The notes below the pieces were generated by a model that saw only the letters and a list, made by a program, of their open reading frames with translations, searched no databases and had not been told where the DNA came from. DNA of 64,000 bases from Carallia brachiata (Eukaryota > Streptophyta > Magnoliopsida > Malpighiales > Rhizophoraceae), in the NCBI GenBank assembly GCA_021464245.1, contig JADCRB010000041.1, positions 959,656 to 1,023,655 of the forward strand, written 5' to 3'. Below, piece by piece: positions 13,190-24,401 of this stretch. A program made the position numbers and the translations under genes. Position 1 is the first letter of the stretch; each line of letters opens with the position of its first letter.

Positions 13190-16100
13190 GAACTTTTAAA
13201 TTTAAAGTTTCCCGTTGCGATACATTGCTTTAGAAGGAAATACAACTTTATGAGATATGGAAGTGGAAGGGCTTGAAGAATAAGGAGAACGAAGAATATT
13301 TATTTTCATGTATGAAAAAAATTGTACAGAAGACTCCTTTATACATATTACACAAACTTTTTTAGATCATACATTAGTTATAGCAAATCTCTTAGAATAT
13401 CTCTTAAAATATATCAATATCCCAAGAATAAATACAAACTTTCCAATTTAACTACCAACAAACTCTCCTACAAATCTGGATACCAGCTCATATCAACAGG
13501 GCTATCTATGGTCCTTTGATGCAGACTTTGTTTCTGCAAAACTAGACAGTTTAATCGCCCCCATGTACAAGATACCATAAATTAATTAACTGTTTAATGG
13601 TCCCATGTACAAGAAAAATTAGAAATTAATTAAGAGTAAGATCACATGGGAGACATAAAATTAATCCAACAGTATGTAACAGTTTATCAGTTTTTTTTTT
13701 TCTAAATCTAATATATTTTTCACAATTTAATAGTCCAAATCATTACTCGTTCACCGCATGCCCCAAAAGTATTTCTGATTTATAGTGTGATTAGTCAAAG
13801 GACTTAAAGTAGCGGAAGATCCAACTTAGTTGAAATAGGAAAATGTACATGCCTTTTACTGAAAGGTTTAAAATTTGAAACCTAGTTTTCTCACTAATTT
13901 GTTTCCCTTTTAATAATAGACTATCATCTTTATTAGAGATATTAAAAAAAAAAAAAAACTTAAAGTAGCTAATATAGGTAATCATTCACTGATCTTTTTA
14001 TGTCATATTGATGATTGTTGCTAAGAGATTGTTCCATATCTTTTTCCTGTTCAAAGTTAAACAACTATTCTACCATCAAACAAACAAAATAAATAATAAA
14101 TAAATAAAATAAAAGAGAAGTTGAAAAACTATTCACTTGGGTCTTTTAGATTAACTTTGGTCCAAAATTTATTTCAGAAACCATTTTTACGTTGTTATTA
14201 AGTTATCAGTATTGATCAGGTTCACATCAACTTTTAGTAAAGTATAGGAGGAGGGGATAGGATATAAGCACTAAACAAAAAGCAATGCTTTTTTTTCATT
14301 TTTTATTTTTTATTTTTATTTTTACACTTTGTGGAGGGATCGGTCAAGTTAAAATCTACCTATATGATCAGCTCATCTCATGCATATCTGTCATTAGTTT
14401 GTTTTTGGGATTGGAAGAATTTTAATCATTACATGAGTAAGTCTCAATGTTCATTTGTTGTTTAATCGGAAAGCAAGCAAAGCAGTATGCAAATTGCTAC
14501 ATTTGTCTAGATGTTCAAGTCTTGCTTAGTTGCTTGTATTATTTAAGGCTTAAATTGGGCATTGCATTAATTTACAACCAATTAATTGGCTATTGATGAG
14601 TTCCAGGCTAAGCAACCAAAGTTGATCACCTGCAAGACGAACAACTAAACAAACAATTAAGGGTCAGATTGGGAATGAGCTCGCAGTGAGCCCTTTTAAG
14701 GAGGTGGTCTTAGACGTCGTTGGGCCTAATTCTATCACTAATTACCGTAGAAAAAAAAAAAACAGAAGTTCGGTTCTTCGGAAAACACTTAGTAGTTAAT
14801 AACTTAAACTTTTATCATTAAGATTTTGAATTTTAATATTAAGAAAAAAAGTATAGAATTCTGAGAATTAAAAGAGTTATTTTTATTATATAATTTATAA
14901 TCCAATAAGTGTCTTAATAAACTAAAAAAAATTAGAAATTTCAACTTCTTTGTTAAATAATTTCGATTGAACATTGCCCTGAACATCCCCGGTAGTTGGA
15001 TATTCAGTTGCCAAATTCCCAGGGGCTAATATATATTAATTTAACAGTATGAGACCTTAATTAATTGTAGCATTAACATATATATTGTAATTAGTATATA
15101 CCTTTGTATATTCCAACGTTCAAAAAGGGGAAAGATAATCATGGAGATCGCATCCATAGATAATCATAGCGATGCCGTCCACAAAGTGATCGACACCAAA
15201 TAGGAAGTGTTACGCAACTTTTTTTCCCTCTATAAAACAAAGGAGAGGCGGAGAGAGAAAGAAAAACATGCATGCACTGATTGGACTTGGTGTGTTAATC
15301 CGAGGGTCTATAGCACTTCTTGATGCGAGTATCTTTTCTGTGATAATGATCGATCGACGAAGCTGACGGAAGGAGACAGAGAAAGAAAGAAGATGAAAAA
15401 AAATAATAATTGTAGGTCTCATAATTTTTTTAAAAATATATAATATATACAACATCTAAAGATAATATTCAATAAATTTAAAATTTATGTACAACAGATT
15501 TATAATAAAAAATTAAAAAAGAAATCTATCGCATTCTATATAACATTCTCGCTCTTATAGTTAAAATGGACTTTAGTTGCTAAAATTGCAAAACTAATAG
15601 TCACAGTTTACTAAATGTTGATTATCTTTGTTAAAAATCAATTGTCAAGTATTTCCCCTTTGTTAAATGTTAATAATTTTGCCAACTATCAAATCAATTG
15701 TAAATTATTAGCCTTAGTCACTAACTATCAATTTCTAGTTAACTATTAAGTATAGTATGGTGATTATTAATATCAAATATAAAATTTAAGATAAGATTTT
15801 CAACTCGATTACCAAACCTAACCAATAGTTAAATCTCTCGAGTTATTGGTTATAAACCAACTTGAACTAAATATATCCAAATCGGTAAACAATAAATTCA
15901 ATATTATTGTTTTGGTAAGAATAAGGTACAGAACAGGATTTTTTTTTTTTTGGACTATTTGTTCATCTGTCCATAGATAGACAGTAGCTTAATATCAAAT
16001 GGGAGACTTGCGGAGAGGTTCATCTAATCGAGTTCTAAGAGATAGTTTGGTTTATTTTTTAAACCTTACCTTGGAAGGGCTAGACGGTAACTTTGAAGAG

Positions 16101-17017
16101 ACTGCATAGACCAATTTGCACACACTGTAGTTAATGCAACTCTCAGTTTTGTAAAAGGCTAAACTATTCCACAAGTTAGAACCGTCTCCAAAATGTTGGA
16201 ACTGGAGCCATCTTGAAAGGTTTCGAATTCGGTGCTCACCCAGAACCAATTAACAAAAAAAATTATTAGTACATTAAATTTTAGTATCTTAGAGTCCTGA
16301 ATAAAATAAAATTAATAATTTTTATAACATGATTGATAATATTGCAATGACAAAATAACAATTTTAAATTTTCGTTGTAAAAATTATTAATTTTGTTATA
16401 TTTAGGATATCAATCGAGATATCAAAATTTTACACATATTGGTGCTCTTAACAAAAATAAATAATTGTTGGTGCCCCATAAATGTAAGAGACAGTGCCAC
16501 AGGCAACCCCATTTACTGAAATATGCTGGCCTGCTGCTATACAGACGTGTATGGATAACTGTTCTGTTTGTATCTATGGAAAGACTAGACGGAGGGGGTA
16601 AAGGGTGAATCATCAATTCATCATCCAGCAGAGCATTTGAGGAATGTCTCATGTAGTGTTACAGATTCTCAAGTTTACACTTGTCTGTCTGCGTTAGAAA
16701 AGCTCAATTAGATAATCAGGTGGCGGCCAGTTGGTAAGAGAACGTTGACAAATCCAAATATCCAAGCCATCCAGAAGAGCTTGATTGTGCACACGTGCGT
16801 TCTTGTCCTTGCTAGTTCTAAGTCCAGCTTGTCTGGGGCCTGTTCAAGTAACGGCCACTAGATCTATGCCAGGTGTAAATGTAATGAAACTAAACCAATG
16901 GCCACAGTAATTGGGATTCAAAATGCAGGGTCAGCCATCCGTTATTTAATTTATTAGTGGAATAATTAAACTCTTAATTTTAATAGTTAAAATTCAAATC
17001 TAAATATTAAAATATCA

Positions 17018-17268
17018 TGTTTGGATATTTTTTAAAAGAAAGGAAAAGAGAAAGAAAAAGATTTTCTTTTTCTTTTCTATTCATTTTCTATCAATCCAAC
17101 TAACTAACTTTTATTTTTTTATCACAAATTACTATTCATTTTTTTTCTCATAACTTTCTAATTTTTACTTTTTATCAATCATAATATCATCATTACTGTA
17201 TTATTTTTTATTCATTTTCTTTTCTATTCATTTTCTATTTAATTTTTCACTATCCAATCACACCCAGA
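17018..17268. mobile_element. Probable MITE (about 250 bp)
   Basis: An AT- and TTTTC-rich stretch absent from the collinear region near 53355. The ends look like imperfect inverted repeats: GTTTGGATA near 17020 and TATCCAATC near 17255. The body is also loosely inverted (GAAAAG-rich left, CTTTTC-rich right). I cannot define a clean target duplication. Confidence 0.5.
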
Positions 17269-17486
17269 CGAAAAAACAGCCGCAGCGGTCAACCCCATCA
17301 CCATCTCACTCCCAGTCTGTTTATGGGCTGGGATGGACTTTAAAATTGATTTGGGCATGAACCCACACACAAGTGACCCCGGAAATTTCCTCAAAAAGCC
17401 CTGTTCAATTGGAATGGGCCAGCAAAACTTGTTTTGGGCTCTAACATCCCATCTTTCATGGCCTTCAACTAGTAGTAAATAAGCCA

Positions 17487-17612
17487 GCCCAACTGTACTA
17501 GCCTCAGAATTTTATTGGTGCCTCCGGAAGTCTGGATGCTTATCTCCATGTCATGTGCGCAGGTCGCCAATTCATCGAAGGTTCGGGGTTTGACACCCTG
17601 CAGGATGTATAA
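17487..17612 (-). pseudogene. Inverted gag fragment
   Basis: On the minus strand this stretch encodes [19 protein letters not shown], the conserved gag segment that normally precedes the plus-strand gag encoded from about 17632. The rest of the element is plus-strand, so this piece of about 120 bp is inverted relative to its neighbour. It marks the broken left end of the element. Confidence 0.75.
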
Positions 17613-17631
17613 CAAGGGGGCAGAAGGGAGA

Positions 17632-19170
17632 TTAAGAAACCCAACAGCTCCGGAAAAAGAAAAGAAGTGATGACTGTTGAAGCCGCACCAGTAAAAGTGG
17701 GCGCCAAAGCTAAGGCAATTCCCTGACTCAGACGTCCCCGACATTCTTGAACAACTCTTGGAGGCGAAGCTGATCGAACTCCCAGAGTGCAAGCGGCCGA
17801 ATGAAAAGGATCGAGTCAGCGATCCAAGATTCTGCAAATATCACCGGATAGTAAGTCATCCAACTGAGAAGTGTTTCATCCTGAAGGAGCTAATCATGAA
17901 GCTCAAAAGCCAGAATAAAATCATTCTAGACCAGGAAGGCGTAACTTCTGCAAACCAGACCACCATCACTTCAAAACCATCAGAAGAGGTAACACACCGT
18001 AAGGAGGAGCCGCTCGACAACAAAAAGTCAACAACAGAAAAGGTATATGAAGCTCTCCAAACCCTTCTCGCTAACTCTCAGCTGTTTACATCTTTGCAAA
18101 CAACAGAAGTGTGGCAAAATCAAGTCGGCAATACTCTTCAGACCTCAGCTGAACCTCTGCCATCAAGTAATTCCAGCTCGACGGAACATCAGGCGGACCA
18201 AAATCACGTTGAATGTTACTCTGCTATCTCATTTTCAGATGAGGATCTCCTGCTGGGGTCCAAACCCCACAATCGGCCGCTGTATGTATCAGGCTATGTG
18301 AAAGAACAGAAGGTCCGACGTATTCTGATTGACGATGGCTCGGCAGTCAATATTATCCCAAAATCCACCATAAAGGAGCTCGACATCGGCATTGATGAAT
18401 TATCAGACAGCCGCTTGATGATTCATGGCTTTAATCAAGGAGGACAGAAAGCAATTAGGATGATTCGCTTAGAGCTAACTATCGGTAATCTCACTTCTAG
18501 CACTCTGTTTCATGTGATTGATGCACGTACCACGTATAAGATGTTGCTAGGACGACCGTGGATTCATGGAAATGGAGTTGTGCTCTCAAGCCTGCATCAG
18601 TGCTTCAAGTACTACAATGGTGGCGTTCAAAAGGTCAATGCTGACTTAAAGCCGTTTGATGATGCTGAGTCACATTTGGCGGATGCAGTCTTCTACACCG
18701 ACACAGACAATCCGGAGATCATTCCGTCAAAAGCTACTTGGACTGGGGGCATCCACAAAAAGGGAAAAGCTGTCGAAGAACCTGCCAATGCCCAACCCCA
18801 GGCTCCAACAAATGAAAAGCTGCCACAGCCTGCTGAACTTCGTTCGAAGGATGTTGCATCTTCAAGCTCCACTCCAGTCCTACGCTATGTGCCAAAGTCA
18901 CGACGCTCAGAAGGTCAACCCCCTTTCTCTTATTGTATTGATCTTAAACATGAGCAAGGTCATAGCCAACCCAAAACAAAGGAGCTGCACAACCTGAAGG
19001 AGACTTACACTCTGCCGATACCAAAGATTGAGCCGGTTTTGTCCTCAAAACCATTAAAAGGCTTCGTCAAACCACACACGGGGGCAGTCGAAGGCGGCTC
19101 ACTTTCAGAAAGAAGAACACATGAAGGATTTGATCCTAATGCATACAAGCTTTTGGCAAAGGCGGGCTAG
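17632..19170 (+). pseudogene. Retrotransposon gag C-terminus and aspartic protease
   Basis: The first part (about 17632-17718) reads in one frame. A frameshift near 17719 leads into the long frame with [35 protein letters not shown] (a CCHC-like degenerate knuckle region of Gypsy gag) and a basic, glutamine-rich linker. The retroviral-type aspartic protease follows, with ILIDDGSAVNIIP at 18322-18360 and the second conserved segment MLLGRPWIHGNG near 18541. The frame ends at TAG 19168-19170, before RT. In intact elements gag and pol are joined as a polyprotein, so the stop probably reflects decay. Confidence 0.85.
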
Positions 19171-19602
19171 ACTTTTCAACCCGAGCACAATGGGTACGCT
19201 GCGTCCACACATGGCGCCGCTTCTCAAACATCACAGTCCCGACCTGGCTTAGGCTATCAGGAGAAGTCACCTGTGCGGATCACGCTAAAGAGCCGAAGCC
19301 GAGCAGCTGATGCACGTGCCATCACCACCACCACCAAACAGGACAGGCTTATCCAGTCAAACAAAGAAGGTGAAGTCAGAGGTTCTGCATTTCATGTCAC
19401 AATTAGCGAGGAGGCTCCCCCAGAAAAGGAGGCTCCCCCAGAACTTGAAGACGGTGGCCAAGCAACTGGTGACAAGCTAAGCTGTTGATGAACTCAAGGA
19501 GGTCAATCTTGGCTCTCCGGAAGATCCTCGACCTACATTTGTAAGTGCTTTACTGTAGAAGAAGAGCAAGAATATGTTCAGGTATTAAGTCAATACAGGG
19601 AC
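19171..19602 (+). pseudogene. Degraded linker between protease and reverse transcriptase
   Basis: No frame is open throughout. Fragments (for example 19273-19488) are rich in basic and acidic residues and have no domain. Position and composition fit the variable protease-RT spacer of plant Gypsy elements, broken by stops. Confidence 0.6.
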
Positions 19603-21402
19603 GTGTTCGCATGGAGTTACAAAGAAATGCCTGGACTTGACAAAAATTGCGGTGCATCGTCTAGCAGTAAAGAAGGGTGTCCGTTCTGTCAAGCAGCCAC
19701 AACGACGGTTCCGCCCGGAACTCATTCCACAAATCGAGGAGGAGGTGAACAAGCTGATCAATGCCGGCTTCATCCGAGAGGTCACCTACCCAACGTGGAT
19801 TGCCAACATTGTCCCGGTAAGAAAGAAGAATGGACAGTTGAGGGTATGTGTTGATTTTCGAGATCTTAACAAGGCCTGCCCGAAAGATGACTTTCCGTTG
19901 CCCATAACGGAGATCACAGTCGATGCAACAACGGGTCACGAAGCATTGTCTTTCATGGATGGTTCTTCAGGCTATAACCAAATCAGAATGGCACCAGAAG
20001 ACGAGGAGTTGACAGCATTCCGCACCCCAAAAGGTATATACTGCTACAAAGTTATGCCGTTTGGATTGAAAAATGCTGGCGCCACTTATCAACGTGCTAT
20101 GCAAAAAATTTTTGATGACATGCTGCACAAGATTGTAGAATGTTATGTTGATGACTTAGTTGTAAAGACTAAGAAGCGCAAAGACCACCTCGAGGATCTC
20201 AAGACAGTGTTCGAAAGACTTCGGAGGCATCAGCTCAAAATAAAACCCTCGTGTTGGGTTCGTTTGGTGCGCCATCGTGGAATCGAAGTTGATCAGTCAA
20301 AGGTTGAGGCAATTCAAAAGATGCCTGAACCTAAAAACCTGCACGAGCTGCGAAGTCTACAAGGAAAGCTGGCCTACATTCGCCGTTTCATCTCCAATTT
20401 AGCTGGGAGATGTCAACCTTTCCATCGGTTGATGAAGAAGGATGTCAACTTCGAGTGGGACGAAGCTTGCAGCAAAGCCTTTGAGAGCATAAAGAAGTAC
20501 CTTTCCAATCCACCGGTCCTAGGTGCTCCAATTCAAGGAAAGTCGTTGATTCTCTACATTGCAGCGCAGGAAAGATCTTTGGGAGCCTTGCTTGCACAGG
20601 AAAACGAGCAGGGAAAGGAAGTTGCCCTGTACTACTTGAGCAGAACACTAAACGGTCCGGAGCTGAGTTATTCGCCCATTGAAAAGACATGTCTAGCACT
20701 GTTCTTTGCCATTGACAAGCTGAGGCACTACATGCAAGCTCACACGGTACGTCTCATTGCCAGAGCTGATCCTGTCAAATATATCTTATCTAGACCAATC
20801 TTGTCAGGACGACTTGCCAAGTGGGCAGTAATCCTACAAAGCTACGACATTGTCTACGTGCCTCAAAAAGCAGTCAAAGGACAAGCTCTAGCAGACTTCC
20901 TTGCAGATCACCCTGTTCCGTCAGATTGGGAGTTCACAGATGATCTTCCAGATGAAGAGGTCTTTTACATTGAGACACTACCACCATGGACGATGTTCTT
21001 TGATGGTGCAGCAAGGCGTGATGGTGCTGGTGCCGGCATAGTGTTTGTCACTCCTCAACGACAAATACTACCATATGCTATCATTCTCGGTGAGTTATGT
21101 TCAAATAATGTTGCTGAATACCAGGCTTTGATCATTGGTCTTCAAATGGCTGTCGATATGAAGATTCCAACTATAGAAGTCCATGGAGATTCCCAGCTCG
21201 TCATCAACCAACTTACAGGATTGTATGACGTGAAGAAAGAGGACCTTGCGCCTTACCATCAACGTGCTCGACAGCTAATGGATGAATTTGAAAGCATCAC
21301 CTTGGAGCATGTGCCTCGACGAGAAAACACTCAGGCAGACGCGTTGGCTAACCTGGCCACTTCTCTTGCAAAGTCAGAAATCCAGGCTACAGTTGTTGCC
21401 GT
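19603..21402 (+). pseudogene. Reverse transcriptase, RNase H and archaeal-type RNase H
   Basis: The pol start FAWSYKEMPGLD (near 19606) is in one frame. A frameshift near 19640 passes into a long open frame. RT motifs are clear: RVCVDFRDLNKACPKDDFPLP, FMDGSSGYNQI, and the catalytic YVDDLVVKT at about 20144. Between LKIKPSC and VRHRGIEV roughly ten expected residues are missing in frame, a deletion in the thumb/connection region. The normal Gypsy RNase H follows (LGALLAQ ... YYLSRTL ... YSPIEK, about 20545-20750). A second RNase H of archaeal type (about 20987-21355) has acidic residues in FFDGAARRDGAG, NVAEYQAL, VHGDSQLV and NTQADALANLA. Two RNase H domains place the element in the Tat lineage. 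Confidence 0.9.
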
Positions 21403-22732
21403 ATGCCAGAAATGGATAGTGCCACAAAGGATGATGAAGAAACTACAGCAGCCAACGCTGTATCTGTACGTCTCGCGGAGGAGGATTGGCGCCAACCAAT
21501 CATTGACTACCTACAGCACGGGAAGCTGCCCGAAGATCGTCGTCATAAGACAGAAATTCAACGACGAGCTCCCCGCTTCATATATCTCAAGGATGCTCTG
21601 TATCGAAGGTCTTTTGATGGAGTTTTACTTCGCTGCCTAGCAATGAAGAGGCAAAACAGGCTCTCACTGAAGCACATTCTGGTGTTTGTGGCGGACATCA
21701 ATCGGGGCCTAAGTTGCACTTCCAACTCAGAAGGATGGGATACTACTGGCCAACATGGTACGTGATTCAATTGAGTTTGCTAAAACTGTCAAGCTTGTCA
21801 ATTTCATGCGAATTACATACATCAACCACCGGAGCCACTGCATCCAACTGTCTCATCCTGGCCCTTTGAAGCTTGGGGTCTCGACTTAGTGGGGCCCTTG
21901 CCAAAGTCATCCCTGGGTCACCTGTACATCCTCGCAGCAACCGACTACTTCTCAAAATGGGCTGAAGCCATTCCACTTAGAGAGGTAAAGAAGGAGCATG
22001 TTGCCAATTTCATCCGGACTCAGCTGATCTATCGCTATGGAGTCCCTCGATTCATCATCACTGATAATGGTAAGCAGTTCTACAACAGCTTAATCGACAA
22101 GCTCTGCGAGAAGTTCAAGTTCAAGCAGTACAAGTCATCCATGTACAATGCCCCAGCAAATGGCTTGGCTGAAGCATTCAACAAGACCTTATGCAACCTG
22201 TTGCGGAAGGTAGTCTCTAAATCCAAAAGAGATTGGCATGCATGACAGAATTCCGGAGGCATTATGGGCGTATCGTACAACTTACCGGACTCCAACACAG
22301 GCGACGCCATACTCACTTGTCTACGGTGTCGAAGCAATACTGCCGTTGGAAACACAGATTCCATCCCTGCGCATGGCTGTTCTGGAAGGACTCACACAGG
22401 AGGAGAATGCTCGCCTACGTCTGGATGAGTTAGAAGCCCTCGATGAAAGGAGGCTCGAAGCACAACAGCAACTTGAGTGCTACCAAGCCCGGCTCACCAA
22501 CACGTTCAACCGCAGGGTCCGCCCTCGATCTTTTCAAGTTGGAGACCTTGTTCTTGCAGTGCGACGGCCCATCAACATGAAGCATCGGCCTGGTGACAAG
22601 CTTACTTCCAAATGGGACGGGCCATACTTAGTGCAGGAGGCCTACACTCACAACGCTTACATGCTGTCAGACCAAGAAGGCGTTCGAATCGGCCCGATCA
22701 ATGGTAAATTTCTGAAACAGTATTATGTGTAA
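21403..22732 (+). pseudogene. Integrase with several frameshifts
   Basis: The region runs from EDWRQPIIDYL (N-terminal) through an HHCC zinc-binding segment (AHSGVCGGHQSG near 21668, CQACQFHANY near 21800). The DDE core follows, with GLDLVGPLP near 21878, FIITDNGKQF near 22049 and NGLAEAFNKT near 22160, then a C-terminal domain ending at TAA 22730-22732. Frames change near 21640, 21750, 21795 and 22240. The last break coincides with a 4-bp tandem duplication, CATGCATG, where a single CATG would keep the frame. Confidence 0.88.
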
Positions 22733-23067
22733 ATATGTTTAAAAAAAATAGAGAAAATAGAAAAAAAAATCAAAAAAAAAATTAAAAAAAAATCAAAAAA
22801 AAGAAAAAGAAAAAAAAAATCAAAAAAAAGAAAAAAAAATGCGAAGTCCCGATCTGAAAGACCAAGTGAAAGTCCAAACCCAAACACTTGAGCCCAATTC
22901 AGAGTCCAAATCCAAAACCCGAAAACCCAAATTCAAAAAAAATCCAAGTCCAAAACCCAAACACTCGACCCAAATCCAATCCAAAACCCAAAACCCAAAA
23001 ATTCTAAGTTCCAGACACAGTCCAGAACCCAAGTTCAAAATCCAATCCAACTCCTGGCCCGCATGAG
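22733..23067. repeat. Low-complexity spacer after pol
   Basis: Two low-complexity tracts: an A-rich stretch with AAAATC units (22740-22838), then an array of degenerate CCAAACCCAAA/TCCAAATCC units (about 22860-23060). ORFs on both strands here are compositional artefacts. Variable spacers between pol and the 3' LTR are common in Tat elements. Confidence 0.75.
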
Positions 23068-23091
23068 TATAAACTGTGAACGGCCCAAAAA

Positions 23092-23098
23092 TATAAAA
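23092..23098 (+). promoter_or_regulatory. Candidate TATA box of the captured homeobox gene
   Basis: TATAAAA lies 90 bp upstream of the ATG at 23188. The sequence between is pyrimidine- and CA-rich, like a plant 5' leader. A second TATAAA is at 23068. If functional, the gene came with its own promoter. This is inference from spacing only. Confidence 0.35.
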
Positions 23099-23187
23099 GC
23101 AACGGAGGGTTTGAGTCTGAAACTCAGCATCAGTCTCAACCGATCTTCACCACATACCAAGACCTTTGCTCCTCTGCCACAAGAAAG

Positions 23188-23802
23188 ATGGAACCAGTTG
23201 CAGAACCTCAAGACAAGGGAGAAGAAAGATCACCCCGCACAAGGTAGCAACCGACCATGGCACAACTGCAAATTTTGGAGGAAGTCTTCCACAACAATGG
23301 AGGTATTATTCCTAGTGCATCTCAAATTTACCAACTTGTCTCACGATTGCGCCCGGGGCAATCGAAGGAAAAAATGTGTTTTATTGGTTCCAGAATCGGA
23401 GAAGCAGGAAGAAACCAGCACTGAGAACTGCTTTTTCCAAAGAACAGTCTGCGTTCCGATAGTAGTCCCACTGGTACAGCTTCGCCCTCAAATGAAGCAG
23501 GTCCGAGTTCTTCCACTGCAATGGTCTCTCCACGGTATGTTCATCAAAGCCGTAGCCCATGGGAGCATGCATGCTGGTCCTGGTGGTCTTACGGAGTCAG
23601 CCAAGGGTTCATCCCTCCTAGATACTTAAGTCTAGGAGGAACTTTTCTAGCAGAAAGGAGTTATTCCGGCGAAACTTTGCCTCTCTTTCCAAATATTCCG
23701 CAGCATCAACCAGCTGGAAAGCGAGTCGACGTCGACGTCAACATCATCGACCCACCAGACGAGGTCGAGCTTGACTTGGAGTTGCACCTCGGGCCCCACT
23801 AG
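23188..23802 (+). pseudogene. WUSCHEL-type homeobox gene carried by the retrotransposon (decayed)
   Basis: Not host DNA in its usual place: it lies between integrase and the 3' LTR, in the sense direction. From ATG 23188 the frame reads MEPVAEPQDKGEERSPRTR, then TAG (23245-23247) exactly where WOX homeodomains have the first conserved Trp. QLQILEEVF and PSASQIYQLVSRL follow (helices 1 and 2). After a 1-nt frame change near 23360, helix 3 reads IEGKNVFYWFQNRRSRKK (23361-23414), diagnostic of the family. A compensating frame change before about 23458 returns to the first frame: a Ser-rich linker, a WUS-box-like TLPLFPNI (23674-23697), and a C-terminal EAR-like LDLELHL (23770-23790) before TAG 23800-23802. 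Total length is about 205 codons with no intron visible. Such proteins are nuclear transcription factors, mostly repressors acting through the WUS-box and EAR motif. This copy cannot make the full protein as it stands. Clade within WOX is uncertain: the domain order is WUS-clade, but helix 3 ends in RRSR as in WOX11/12. Confidence 0.85.
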
Positions 23803-23830
23803 GACGACCGACAAGATAAGGTGCAACGAC

Positions 23831-23940
23831 TTTGGCAGCACACGGTAACGACTTTTGCAGCACACGGCAACGACTTCTGCAGCACACGGCAACGACTTCT
23901 GCAACACATGGTAACGACTTTCGTGACACGCGTCAACCGC
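23831..23940. repeat. 22-bp minisatellite, five units
   Basis: Five head-to-tail 22-bp units related to TTYTGCAGCACACGGCAACGAC start 28 bp after the stop of the homeobox pseudogene. The first four are close copies and the fifth is degenerate. It separates the captured gene from the rest of the element. Confidence 0.9.
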
Positions 23941-24116
23941 TGCCTCTTTTGTCTATTATGCAGGAAAGGGACGTGGATGACCCTACTCGATTCTGCGTAC
24001 TTTCTTTTTTTGACTTTTCAAAAAAAAAAAAAAAAAAAACTTTATCGCATGTATATATATATCTTGCATTCCCGAGTTATAATACTCACCCCTCAGCTCT
24101 TCTTTCTCAAAAGAAA

Positions 24117-24401
24117 ATGGTTAGTCTCTGCACTTGTTTTAAGAAGTTCTTTGATCAAGAAGTTGGAGGCGCACGAGCTAAGAAAAGAAGGAGTAGTCTT
24201 CTCGAGGGATCCCTAAACCCTCGAAACTCATTCTCCAACGCCATCGGTGTCATGGAGTTCCAACTACTCTCCTTAGTTCACATCTATCGCAGCGAGCCGA
24301 GAAGTTCTGATCGTCCTCCTGGATCTACAAATGCAGCGACGTGCAGGGAAGTTCCAACTACTCTCCTTACGTCGAAGCAGATTCGGGAATCATCACCATA
24401 A
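24117..24401 (+). other. Unassigned reading frame in the post-pol region
   Basis: An ATG at 24117 opens a frame of about 94 codons beginning MVSLCTCFKKFFDQEVGGA with a basic patch (RAKKRR). I recognise no domain. A 20-bp direct repeat (AGTTCCAACTACTCTCCTTA) occurs within it at about 24254 and 24351. Upstream are a T-rich/A-rich tract and TATATATAT (about 24053), which could be promoter-like. It may be chance or a second decayed passenger ORF. Confidence 0.25.

Larger units (their letters stand above)
3631..17444. repeat. Segmental duplication, 3' flank of CNL copy A
   Basis: This AT-rich, mostly non-coding flank aligns collinearly with 43854-53534 downstream of copy C. It differs by scattered substitutions and several whole insertions, listed separately (5825-6052, 7942-8547, 10545-13189, about 17018-17268), plus an indel at 9121-9377. 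The first 500 bp hold a possible 3' UTR exon: a good acceptor (TTTTTCAG, ending 3898) is followed by a relatively GC-rich stretch to about 4110, conserved in both copies. Short ORFs elsewhere (for example 9608-9856, 13322-13519) show no recognisable domain. I see no RNA gene. Confidence 0.85.

Noticed and set aside
17469..17837. 122-codon minus-strand frame taken as one gene
   Set aside because: Only its C-terminal part is meaningful (inverted gag); the rest is antisense of plus-strand gag.
22820..23066. Overlapping frames on both strands after pol
   Set aside because: They come from low-complexity CCAAACCC-type repeats.
23832..24216. Long plus-strand frames across the minisatellite
   Set aside because: They run through the 22-bp repeat and a poly-A tract and have no domain. 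Only the part from ATG 24117 is listed, at low confidence.
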